A stretch of DNA of 36,067 bases from Gracilaria domingensis (Eukaryota; Rhodophyta; Florideophyceae; Gracilariales; Gracilariaceae), in the NCBI GenBank assembly GCA_022539475.1, contig VCMS01000510.1, positions 1 to 36,067 on the forward strand. Direction: 5' to 3'. Below are positions 28,408 to 36,067 of the stretch, one piece after another. The notes under the pieces are model-generated. The model ran no database searches. It worked only from the letters and a program-made list of their open reading frames with translations, and was not told where the DNA came from. The first letter of the stretch is position 1, and each line of letters opens with the position of its first letter. The position numbers and the translations under genes were made by a program.

Positions 28408-31400
28408 ATGGTTTCCCTCGGTTATATTTGTCATGCCAGTTACCATTGTCGTTGTTATCCTGGGAAGATGGTGTCGAGGCAGACCGCAATGAAGCACAGA
28501 TCTCAATCGCAAAATGAGGCATTGGAATCCGGAAAGACAATCTTTCTACCACTTCCAGAAGCTATTCATGATCTCTCACAGTTACAGGCAGTATGGGATG
28601 CTCTTGAACACGTTGGAGAATCAAATCATCTCGGCTTGTCAGATGCCGAGATAAGTGTTCTCAACAGTCATGATTCGGTATCACTAGAGCTTTCTCAATC
28701 CAGCTTGAAAAGTCCAACCCAAAGCGTTTCCCACCATCGTAATAGCAGTATCGATTGTTCAACCGATGCCGACGATGAGAGCACAACAAAAACAAATGAG
28801 ATGTCTTTGAGCTCAGAGAGTTCCCTTTATTCTGGCAGCACAACCAGCTCTACCGCAAACAACCCCATTGAAACTTCCAATAGTGACCCCAATGCTCTTA
28901 TATCAAGTGGTTATCCAGTTTGCAGAGATTTCAAGTTCAGAATCTTCATGCAGAAGCACTCCAAGGTACTAGGACTGGGGATTAAGCATGCTGTTTCCGA
29001 CAGTTTCATGGAGGATTATATCCGAGATACAACAGTTCAAGATGAGCCACATCTTCGTTACTCTTCATTCAAAGGCGTAAGAGAGGCATTGCTGCGAAAT
29101 TCTGGTGTTGAATCGAGTGAGCATCCGTGCTGTGGTAGATTTCATAAGGCACTTCGCGTGAGAACGGATCATTCTGTAACCAATTGTAGCTACTGTTCTC
29201 AGCCTGATGGTGCAACGTTTGCCACATATGAATACATTTCAATATGGTGTAGGTTGCAACGACTTTTGGCAAGCCCAATTGAAGGTCCAAGACTCTTTGA
29301 CTACTTTAGGAAGGGTTTGTTTGGTGAGACGACTGGAGGCTACAGAGACTTCTTCTCCGGAAAGATCTTCAGGGATATTGTAAGTGACTTAGGTGGACCG
29401 GAAAGCGTTCAGAACGACATCTTTCTTTCCATTTCTGCAGATGGAGTTCAACCTTTTCGATCCGACGACTACACGTACTGGCCATTCGTTTGTACAGTTC
29501 TTAACCTTCCGCCGTCTGAAAGGTTCAAGATCAAACGCCTCCTGCCTTTGTTTATCATTCCCGGTCCGAATGAGCCAAAGGATCTTACGTCCTTTCTTCA
29601 TCCGTTTCTTTCAGAGCTTCAAGACCTGCATAGTGTCGGGCGAAGAGTAAGACTGTGGAACGGAGAGGTAACGCGAGTACGAGTTCATCTACTTTTCGTT
29701 CTTGCTGATCTACCTGCCATGAAGAAGCTCACCCATCTGAAGGGAGCAAACGGACTTGTGCCGTGTCGCTTCTGCTCCATTCGCGGGATCTACCAAAACC
29801 ACACATATTTTCCTCCCACTTTGGTTGAGGAAGGAGCAATATCTCGAACAACAAGAGCGAGAACCAATGTTCCGAACTTGAAAGTACTTTGGGAAGTGGA
29901 CAATCTTCCCATGCGATCGCACAGTGAAGTTCTTAGTGCGTACGAAGAGTTACAGATGCAAAGTAGCACAATGACCAACCAGGAACTACAGCGTCAGCTA
30001 AAACATCATGGATTTTCGAGCATCACTATGACACCCTTCTTAAGCATACCAACTGTACGGGCATTCAGCTCATTCCCAATTGACATAATGCATCTTCTCT
30101 TCGAAAATGTGGCTCGCGATATGATCTCAATATGGATGAACGACTCTGGCCGCCATCCGGAACTAGGATGCCTTACCAGTCCTAGGGTGCTCAAGGCCGT
30201 CAATGAGAATATTCGCTCTTGCAGAAGAGGTTTTGGCTCCGACTATTGCAGAGCACCACGTGGACTCGACAAAAAGGGACTTTGGAAGGCAGCGGAGTGG
30301 AAATTCTTTGTGACTTCAACCAGCGTGGTCGTTTTGGACGGATGGATACCAGAGAAAACATTAGACGGGTGGTACTTATTTGTGCAACTGGTCCAAAGAG
30401 TGTGTCAATGGAGCCTCACGGAGGATCTTGTTTGTGATATTGAGCGACTTTCTCGCGAGTTCTATCATCATTTTGTCAATCATTACTACCAGAACAAGAG
30501 AGAGCGGGTCCATATGTGCAGATACGTCTATCACTTGCTTCTACATCTAAGTCAATGTATCCGAGATTGTGGGCCAGTCTCTTTGTTGGGTCAATGGACC
30601 ATAGAGAATTATATTGGCCAGCTGAATCGGGTTACAAATGCTAAGTATTTGTTTGCTCAATCTGTGAATGAGAAGATCAAGTACCACGCGGCAGCCTCGT
30701 TGTACAGTCTGCAATACGGAACTGTCATCCCTCATCTTGCTCCAGAAGAAGATGAAGACTCCGACCTTTCGAACGCAGAAGGTAACCCAGAGGTCTACTA
30801 TGATGCTGACATGAGTCGATTTTATTTCCTACCGCCTTCTCGCATTTCATCAGTTACTGTGGGACAGGATTCATTTCCCAATCTAATGTCGCTGCTGGCC
30901 CGGTACTATGCTACTGTTCTTGGCGTTTCCACAAGTGAAGCCGCCAATTTTTTGGCAAGTGAAGAAACAATATCGGTTTTCTCTCGTGCTAAGGACGAGA
31001 AAACAAGGTTGCTTATGCCGTGGACCTATCATACTGTATCGAGAAACGAACGGAAGTCTTGCTACTTTTCTGGAGTGTTTCGTGATGGGAATGACACTCA
31101 CGCTACTGTTTACTACGGTAGGGTGTTGGCATTTTTCAAGCACACTCTAAATGGGACTACCCACAAGCTTGTACTTGCTGACTGGGCAACTCGTTCTTTA
31201 CAGACTGGGAGGCAGGGACAGGTGTATTGTCGATCATCTGTTGACGATGAGAGCTTGTTTCCTTGTCGCACTATAGAAAGTGTCTGCTCTATGAGCCATC
31301 CTGTTGGAGTCGTCCAGATCCAGTATCCTAGATCTGCAACCTCCACAAGCCAAAGGACTTACATCATTGACGATCTTCGGCATTCTCAGGGTTTGTTGAC

Positions 31401-31488
31401 GGGAACCAAGTGGTTTCCAGAAGATTTGTCTCTTCAACTCGGAGGCTTGTCAAAATCCTCACGAAAGAGGCTGCACAGGGAAATCTGA
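28408..31488 (+). CDS. CACTA-type transposase, tnp2 family, intact
   Basis: A 1,026-residue uninterrupted frame. The first ATG is at 28408; the ATG at 28468 (MVSRQTAMKHR) is an equally reasonable start. Residues 1-170 are Ser-rich and variable. The tnp2 core follows: a C-x2-C pair (NCSYCSQ) near 270, YWPFVCTVLNLPPSERFK near 350, then FIIPGPNEPKDLTSFLHPFL, a hallmark of the family, then ADLPAMKKLTHLKG and a PCRFCSIRG zinc pair near 460, and FPIDIMHLLFENV near 550. The later HMCRYVYHLLLHLSQC and QWTIENYIGQLNR segments match the C-terminal region that often follows tnp2. The enzyme would excise and insert the element through its terminal repeats in the nucleus. It is clean of stops and frameshifts, so this copy may be young or still selected. 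It is a different lineage from the transposase at 10.6 kb. Confidence 0.92.
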   Translation: MVSLGYICHASYHCRCYPGKMVSRQTAMKHRSQSQNEALESGKTIFLPLPEAIHDLSQLQAVWDALEHVGESNHLGLSDAEISVLNSHDSVSLELSQSSLKSPTQSVSHHRNSSIDCSTDADDESTTKTNEMSLSSESSLYSGSTTSSTANNPIETSNSDPNALISSGYPVCRDFKFRIFMQKHSKVLGLGIKHAVSDSFMEDYIRDTTVQDEPHLRYSSFKGVREALLRNSGVESSEHPCCGRFHKALRVRTDHSVTNCSYCSQPDGATFATYEYISIWCRLQRLLASPIEGPRLFDYFRKGLFGETTGGYRDFFSGKIFRDIVSDLGGPESVQNDIFLSISADGVQPFRSDDYTYWPFVCTVLNLPPSERFKIKRLLPLFIIPGPNEPKDLTSFLHPFLSELQDLHSVGRRVRLWNGEVTRVRVHLLFVLADLPAMKKLTHLKGANGLVPCRFCSIRGIYQNHTYFPPTLVEEGAISRTTRARTNVPNLKVLWEVDNLPMRSHSEVLSAYEELQMQSSTMTNQELQRQLKHHGFSSITMTPFLSIPTVRAFSSFPIDIMHLLFENVARDMISIWMNDSGRHPELGCLTSPRVLKAVNENIRSCRRGFGSDYCRAPRGLDKKGLWKAAEWKFFVTSTSVVVLDGWIPEKTLDGWYLFVQLVQRVCQWSLTEDLVCDIERLSREFYHHFVNHYYQNKRERVHMCRYVYHLLLHLSQCIRDCGPVSLLGQWTIENYIGQLNRVTNAKYLFAQSVNEKIKYHAAASLYSLQYGTVIPHLAPEEDEDSDLSNAEGNPEVYYDADMSRFYFLPPSRISSVTVGQDSFPNLMSLLARYYATVLGVSTSEAANFLASEETISVFSRAKDEKTRLLMPWTYHTVSRNERKSCYFSGVFRDGNDTHATVYYGRVLAFFKHTLNGTTHKLVLADWATRSLQTGRQGQVYCRSSVDDESLFPCRTIESVCSMSHPVGVVQIQYPRSATSTSQRTYIIDDLRHSQGLLTGTKWFPEDLSLQLGGLSKSSRKRLHREI

Positions 31489-31505
31489 AGTTTGTTAGGT
31501 AAAAG

Positions 31506-31817
31506 ATGGTTGTGGCAGGGAGTTCGTCTGAGTTTGTGCCTGTGTATGTTACTGGTCTTTTGAAGACGTTCGTTGTCGTAGATGCTGACATGATGGCCTC
31601 ACTAATGGTGTCTGGAAAGAAGGAAAAGTTTTCGAAAAGTTCTGGTAGTTCAGGTTTACTCGAAAGATCAAAAAGTTTTGGAAAAGGGAAGAACCTTTTT
31701 CACTCCGAAGTTCAGAGTCCGAACGTGGTTGAAAAGAAACCTACCACAAGCAACAATTTCCGTTCACATTGGACGAAAAGCCGTTGTGTGCCGCTCGCCG
31801 GCGCTCTCCTCTCCTGA
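31506..31817 (+). CDS. Small ORF just downstream of the tnp2 transposase
   Basis: A 103-codon frame starting 17 bases after the transposase stop, in a different frame. It has a hydrophobic start (VPVYVTGLLKTFVVVDADMMASLM) and a Ser/Lys-rich remainder. No family recognised. The close spacing suggests a downstream frame on the same transcript or a 3' extension reached by splicing or a shift, but a chance ORF is equally possible. Confidence 0.3.
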   Translation: MVVAGSSSEFVPVYVTGLLKTFVVVDADMMASLMVSGKKEKFSKSSGSSGLLERSKSFGKGKNLFHSEVQSPNVVEKKPTTSNNFRSHWTKSRCVPLAGALLS

Positions 31818-34460
31818 TACTATCTACCGCTTCCCTGTTCAACATTTCATCTCACCCTCTAGACCACTAGGCTCCGTCTTGTATAGCAGTTTATGCCTGG
31901 AGCGGAGCACGTCTCGCTGCGAGCCTTTCCCTACGACTCGGAGGGATCATCTTACAGCCAACGCGGACGGCACGAACATGGTTTATGGATTATGAACGCG
32001 GCCTCGGTTCTAATTCACACAGTGATTGACGTTGCAAGGCACCAAGGTCTTCCCAGCTGCAGCTCTTCTTCTCGCTACACGCACTCATTCGTTCACTGAG
32101 GCATCAACTTGGGGCAATTTTGCATAATGAGAGAAGCCATTGGTTTCGCACTGCTGCTTATGAGAGGTATGGATCATAATTTGAATCAAGGCTGACGATG
32201 TTAAGCCAGAAGCGTCTTCAGAGCGTGACTTCGACCTACGTCGTGCATGCTACTGCGCGTTTGTTTGCGCCCGTGCAGAGAATGAGATGGCTACCGAACG
32301 AACAACTTATGGACGGGGAAAGTGGCTTTGCAACGGGACTACGTAAGACTCTCTGGATAACCAGTAGCCCAACGAGCGTGATTTCGAGCCAGGCGTCCCT
32401 TTGCGACCGCGACCTTGCCATCTGCCTTGCTAACGACTATTACTGGGTACGCAACATTGCAGTAATAAACTCTTAGAGAGTTTACACCAGCAGTTATCGG
32501 GTGTTCCAAGTGTATCGTGTCCATGCAATAAGGTCACAATACCTTTGTTATCCCACTGCTTGTAGAGCTAGGCTGAGATTGATTGCTACAAGAAGGGCGT
32601 GTCATGGCTTCATTGGTGTTGATCGCTTGCTTGTACTCTCGACGCTTGAGCAGCACCCACTCGTTGTCAGAGTCGCGCATGTTTGAACTGTATCTATAGA
32701 CAACAGGAGGTGCATTTCAGAGACAGCATGGCCGTGGTTATGTCCTTGTGCTGGTTGGAGCATGAAGCGACGCACCTAAACAAGCTGCTAACGCAGAGAA
32801 AGATGGTTACGTTCTAAGAAGGGGTACGCCGCACGCAGAAGCGCTTCACGTTGCACTCTTTTCAAATCATTCCCATCGCCTGCACGAATGGAAAGGTCTT
32901 GAACTCCCATCGTTGCTCCAGCTATTTTCGTGCTCAACTGGGGCAAGATGTATATATGGAGGACTTAGAAGAACTCCATCTGGAGGAAACAATGTTTCAA
33001 CAAAATATTAGCATCGATTGGCAAGCGAAGATATGGCTGTACGACAGTGTCCAGGTAGCGAAAGGAAGGCGACAGCAGCGTACCACACCTGCGCGTTTCA
33101 GGAACGAGGTAGCGGTTACGGGGTACGTGACGTATACTGTCAAGGTAAGAACTCGGCGAGAACTCGTTGAAAATATGGCTGAGCTTACCGACGATGGAGG
33201 GGCTTGTCTCTTCGCAACAAGAAGGGCAAGCGGGACTTGCGAACAGACAGGGCTCGTGTATCCATGAAGAGTTTTGGCGGTGCGCTGTAACAGGCTAGCA
33301 CAGGTCATGCGAATGAGGTTAGCTGAGATGAATGGAAAGAAGACGGAACTTCCGTTGAAAGAAGATGTATCACGATCGCTGAGTGGCTCTCCAGTGCTCT
33401 TTGCATGTGGCTTACAACCGGCTTGGGCGCGGAGGCCCATTGCTGGCGAAGGAGTGGGATGGTACATACCCCCGATCACCTCGAGATCTCTGAACAACGA
33501 CGCTCCGAGACGCAAGTGAAGCGCCACTTCCGCTGTTCTTTCGTACACTTTCACAGTGAAAATTTGTGCTCGATGGTGTCAATCATCTCTCATCGACGAT
33601 GGAGTTTTCGTTGATTTCTGTACAACACGGGCCACAGTGCGCATGCTCTTTGTACTTTGCAAATGGTAGCTAGCGATACTTCATCGCTGGCAGCCTGCTG
33701 GGGGCGTCGGATTCTCTTCCTTCTCCTGCTTTTCCAGACGCAGCAAGAAGTGCATACTGCCTTCCAAGCCGGCTACCAAATGATTCTTGCTTTTAAGCTT
33801 TTGTGTATTGGTTTTGGGTGTGCGCACATGCCGCCCTATTTCGTTCTTGATCGCCAATGCTCGTTCGACACATGACTTTCGCCCTCGTCTTGGTCACAGC
33901 TTTCCCTACAATTCATGGTTCGTTTCTATCGGTTATTCACACTGTGGATACTGGTATAACAATCACTTTTGAATTGTGAGCAGACAAAGTGCTCGATGCG
34001 GGTAACCAAAACATCATCGCTCAGTCAAGGTCATCTTCATCGAAGATACTGCAGTTCATACAATGCTCTGGTCTCAACTGAGGAGGAGGTTCAACCGCAG
34101 CAGGTCACCAAGGACGGTTCTTCCCGATGATGTCAATTGTAATATCGAAGTCATTAGGAGAAAAGGATTGGGTGAAACCCGGACTTGATTTCCTGCTCTC
34201 CTTGAACAAGAAAGATGGCTTGGAAGGTATAGTTCCAGGACTAGAATAGGCAGCACGATTTTGAACATCATGTAAATTTAGAAAAAGTAAAGTGACGATC
34301 TTGAGCTACATCTGTCGTACACCGGACTTCCTTTTGTGCTACTCCGTTTTAAGAAATGTCGTACTTAAGTTTAGTCTTCATGTAACTTTGGTATGCATCT
34401 AGTGCAAATATTGTTCATTAACGGTAGGCATATTGTCCCTGTGAGCTCCTTGATTTTTTG
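31818..34460. other. Long stretch without a convincing gene
   Basis: Only scattered short frames are present. Some carry protein-like texture (31893-32099, 32198-32476, 32851-33267), as expected of decayed genes. None has an ATG-to-stop frame with a recognisable domain. The right terminus of the CACTA element presumably lies somewhere here. Confidence 0.4.
32851..33267 (+). pseudogene. Decayed coding fragment, unknown
   Basis: A 138-codon frame. Its second half (RFRNEVAVTGYVTYTVKVRT ... LFATRRASGT) has the alternating pattern of a beta-rich domain and faintly recalls hot-dog acyl-CoA thioesterases, which carry a GYVTY-type strand. The resemblance is too weak to name it. Neighbouring sequence adds no supporting motif. 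Confidence 0.2.
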
Positions 34461-34479
34461 ACATGTGGCGTACCCGACT

Positions 34480-34624
34480 GACGCTATTGGCGAACAACTG
34501 GCGCACAAATCTAGTCCAGTACGCCACTTGTACGCCAGTTGTAACCATGGGTAGCACTTTCGTATTAATTTCGAAGCATATTTTGTACGCCACTTGTAAA
34601 TACCATTAGTACGCCAATAGTGTC
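34480..34624. mobile_element. MITE-like element, 145 bp, CACTA-like inverted ends
   Basis: The left end GACGCTATTGGCGAAC (34480-34495) pairs with the right end 34609-34624, whose reverse complement is GACACTATTGGCGTAC, with two mismatches. The right terminus read inward gives CACTATTGGCG, a CACTA-type end. GTACGCCA recurs inside at 34519, 34530, 34585 and 34609, and an inverted TGGCGTAC lies just outside at 34466; such subterminal repeats are typical binding sites for CACTA element proteins. No matching target-site duplication was seen. It lies 125 bases upstream of the next gene's ATG. Confidence 0.6.
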
Positions 34625-34749
34625 AATATCGTAGTTATTAAATTCTTCTAGGGGCGACCATTGCTCGCGTGAGTCATCATTGCGCGAACTCCACGACTCT
34701 AAAGCGTACAATCAGCGTGCGAGCGGCCACGGACAGGACACGGACGAGA

Positions 34750-35622
34750 ATGGCAGTGCGCTGGGAGGAGCTGCCGAAACCGGGAGTGCCCAGCGTAAGT
34801 CGCCATTTGAAGGCTCGCCTCCGTTCTTGTATCGTCCAGAGCGAGCGTATTGTTGATGTACACCTTTCACTGCAATAGCTGTTCAACATGAAGCCAACTC
34901 GTGTTCGAAAGCGTACGCAAAGCGTGACTCCTCGCACTGGGCGGAGCACTCGATCATTGCAAGGTGGAATGCGGGTTTCTCTCCAGATGGATATTGAGAA
35001 TGAAGGAAAGGCGATAGTCGGGGAAGCGTTGTTGCATGGAATTGGAAGTGTTCTACGCCGCGAGTTGAACGGGAAGCAATTGGACCCAGGTCTTGTGGTG
35101 GTTCATAATGTTTTCATCAGTCGAAGCGGTCAGACATTCTACCCTTACCGGGCGGAGGGCCTGGATCTTCCACAATACATCCAGGATCTCCGGACGGCCG
35201 CTCTTTAAGATGAGAAAATGATGGAACTGGTGGCAGCTAGCATTCCAGCGTCCAAGCGACGAACGGTGAGCGATATGAGTGAGATGATGACGCCGACAAG
35301 CCGCACGGAGCCAATTCGAAGTTCATCAACACCGAGAGGTAGCACACCAGTAGCACCTCCGCAGGCCAGTCCGTCGTCTCTTACGAAGCGGACTATGGAG
35401 ACAAGATCATCCCCAGCTACGAAGCGGACAGGCCAAACAAAGTCTACCTCCGCTACGAAGCCCACTGCGTCGAAAAGGGCATCTCCTGCGATGAATTAGA
35501 CCGTCGACACAAGGGGAACTTCTGCGCCGAAACAGACGGTTCAGCACGAAACGGCTGTGCAAGAAGAGGAAGATGAGATCATAAAAGGTCCCCTTCCAGA
35601 CGCGGATGCGCAATCCACATAA
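34750..35622 (+). CDS. Unknown nuclear-type protein, one intron, two in-frame stops
   Basis: Exon 1 is 34750-34794 (ATG, 15 codons) and exon 2 is 34879-35622. Exon 2 encodes a basic start (KPTRVRKRTQSVTPRTGRSTRS), a compact folded-looking segment of about 90 residues (GEALLHGIGSVLRRELNG, DPGLVVVHNVFISRSGQTF), then a Ser/Thr/Pro/Lys tail with repeated (S/A)TK(R/P)T motifs and an acidic end (QEEEDEIIKGPLPDADAQST). The frame is crossed by TAA at 35206-35208 and TAG at 35497-35499; the repeat texture continues unchanged through the second stop, so the reading is one gene. CAA and CAG are the simplest original codons. If the first stop is real, the product is a 124-residue protein. No family recognised; the tail suggests a nuclear or chromosomal protein. 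Confidence 0.5.
34795..34878 (+). other. Spliceosomal intron, 84 bases
   Basis: Donor GTAAGT at 34795-34800 and acceptor CTGCAATAG ending at 34878. The length is a multiple of three, but an in-frame TAG at its 3' end means it must be removed. It is the clearest intron in the window and indicates a conventional GT-AG splicing system. Confidence 0.65.
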
Positions 35623-35720
35623 GGCGCTGGTCCATCTGTGTTACGCGCCGGAGACCTCTTGCGAGGCGAGCGCAGAGAGCGCGCGCCACATTTGTGACGG
35701 CGTTGCAGCGGTGCATAGTC

Positions 35721-35796
35721 GCGCCGCTCGTTGCGGCGCTTGGCACCAAAAAAAAATGCACGACCGTTCCGGCGAGTGCCTGACTCGCCGGCGGTC
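35721..35796. repeat. Two GC-rich hairpins before the right-edge gene
   Basis: GCGCCGC (35721-35727) pairs with GCGGCGC (35733-35739). CCGGCGAGT (35769-35777) pairs with ACTCGCCGG (35783-35791), and the second stem extends by GACCG/CGGTC across a small bulge. They lie 54-129 bases upstream of the next ATG and could form in its 5' untranslated region. Confidence 0.6.
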
Positions 35797-35849
35797 AACG
35801 CGTGCACCTTATCGATCCGCTTCGCTCGCCGCACACCGCCGCTTCCAGT

Positions 35850-36067
35850 ATGGTAGCATTTGCTGAGTTCAGCGCAGCGCCCAGCGCCTCTCCCGCCTAC
35901 TTTCGCATTGCACGCCGCGGCCGCCAACGCGCGCCGCAACCGCTATCGTCTTTTGCTTCTCGATCTACCGCTTTGAAACTCGCCCGCCGATTTCAACGCT
36001 TGTCATTTCGCGCACGCGTCGCGAGTTTGGCTCTCGCAGCCCGAAGAACGGATGCACTTCACCGCAG
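35850..36067 (+). CDS. 5' part of a gene with an organelle-targeting-like leader
   Basis: An ATG at 35850 opens a frame that stays open to the window edge (72 codons). The N-terminus (MVAFAEFSAAPSASPAYFRI) is followed by about 50 residues rich in Arg, Ala, Ser and Leu and nearly free of acidic residues, with an amphipathic look (TALKLARRFQRLSFRARV). This composition fits a mitochondrial or plastid transit peptide; red-lineage plastid leaders often carry a Phe near the start. The mature protein lies beyond the window, so its identity is unknown. GC-rich hairpins lie upstream. It could also be a chance frame in GC-rich DNA. Confidence 0.4.
   Translation, partial: MVAFAEFSAAPSASPAYFRIARRGRQRAPQPLSSFASRSTALKLARRFQRLSFRARVASLALAARRTDALHR

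Noticed and set aside
32851..33267. Acyl-CoA thioesterase (hot-dog) identity
   Set aside because: Only a GYVTY-like strand and a loose following pattern fit; there are no catalytic residues or flanking homology.
31818..34460. tRNA or rRNA genes
   Set aside because: No cloverleaf-like arrangement or conserved rRNA words were recognised here or elsewhere in the window.

Overview
This window is nuclear eukaryotic DNA. It holds a Ty3/Gypsy retrotransposon, two different CACTA-superfamily DNA transposases, a tandem repeat array, recognisable eukaryotic housekeeping genes (ECM29, SCC2/NIPBL, a GH36 alpha-galactosidase, a serpin) and one well-formed GTAAGT...AG spliceosomal intron. The host lineage cannot be fixed from the sequence. 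Most inferred host genes look intron-poor, and a gene entering at the right edge opens with a basic, Ser/Ala/Arg-rich leader like an organelle-targeting peptide, so an alga or other protist is plausible but unproven.

Layout. 1-7.6 kb: a minus-strand Ty3/Gypsy element (gag, protease and pol in successive -1 frames) and a head-to-head fragment that may be a second copy; all of it is strikingly rich in CGTACG. 7.65-8.25 kb: AT-rich DNA with an 11-bp repeat, then three back-to-back hairpins. 8.27-9.88 kb: four tandem 415-bp units bounded by inverted TTGGTCGTTT motifs. 9.9-13.75 kb: a plus-strand Plavaka/KDZ-like CACTA transposase, frameshifted. 13.7-16.5 kb, minus strand: an unknown ORF, a broken GH36 fragment containing an assembly gap, and an internal piece of SCC2. 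16.84-22.39 kb, minus strand: an ECM29 gene of almost exactly family length, broken by several frameshifts and in-frame stops. 22.4-24.9 kb: GC-rich DNA with a 17-bp minisatellite, then a disrupted serpin. 25.2-25.9 kb: an unknown basic protein. 26.7-31.8 kb: a second CACTA-type element, with an intact tnp2 transposase and a divergently transcribed PHD-like zinc-cluster protein. 31.8-34.5 kb: no convincing gene. 34.48-34.62 kb: a small MITE with CACTA-like ends. 34.75-36.07 kb: an intron-containing unknown gene and the start of another gene.

The main theme is the contrast between long, largely open transposase, gag and pol frames and host-like genes that are close to full length or clearly recognisable but carry single-base frameshifts and in-frame TAG, TAA and TGA codons. 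Where the family tells us the expected residue, each stop is one C-to-T or G-to-A transition away from a sense codon (Gln, Trp or Arg). Decay, base-calling error and RNA-level correction all remain possible; reads or RNA would separate them.
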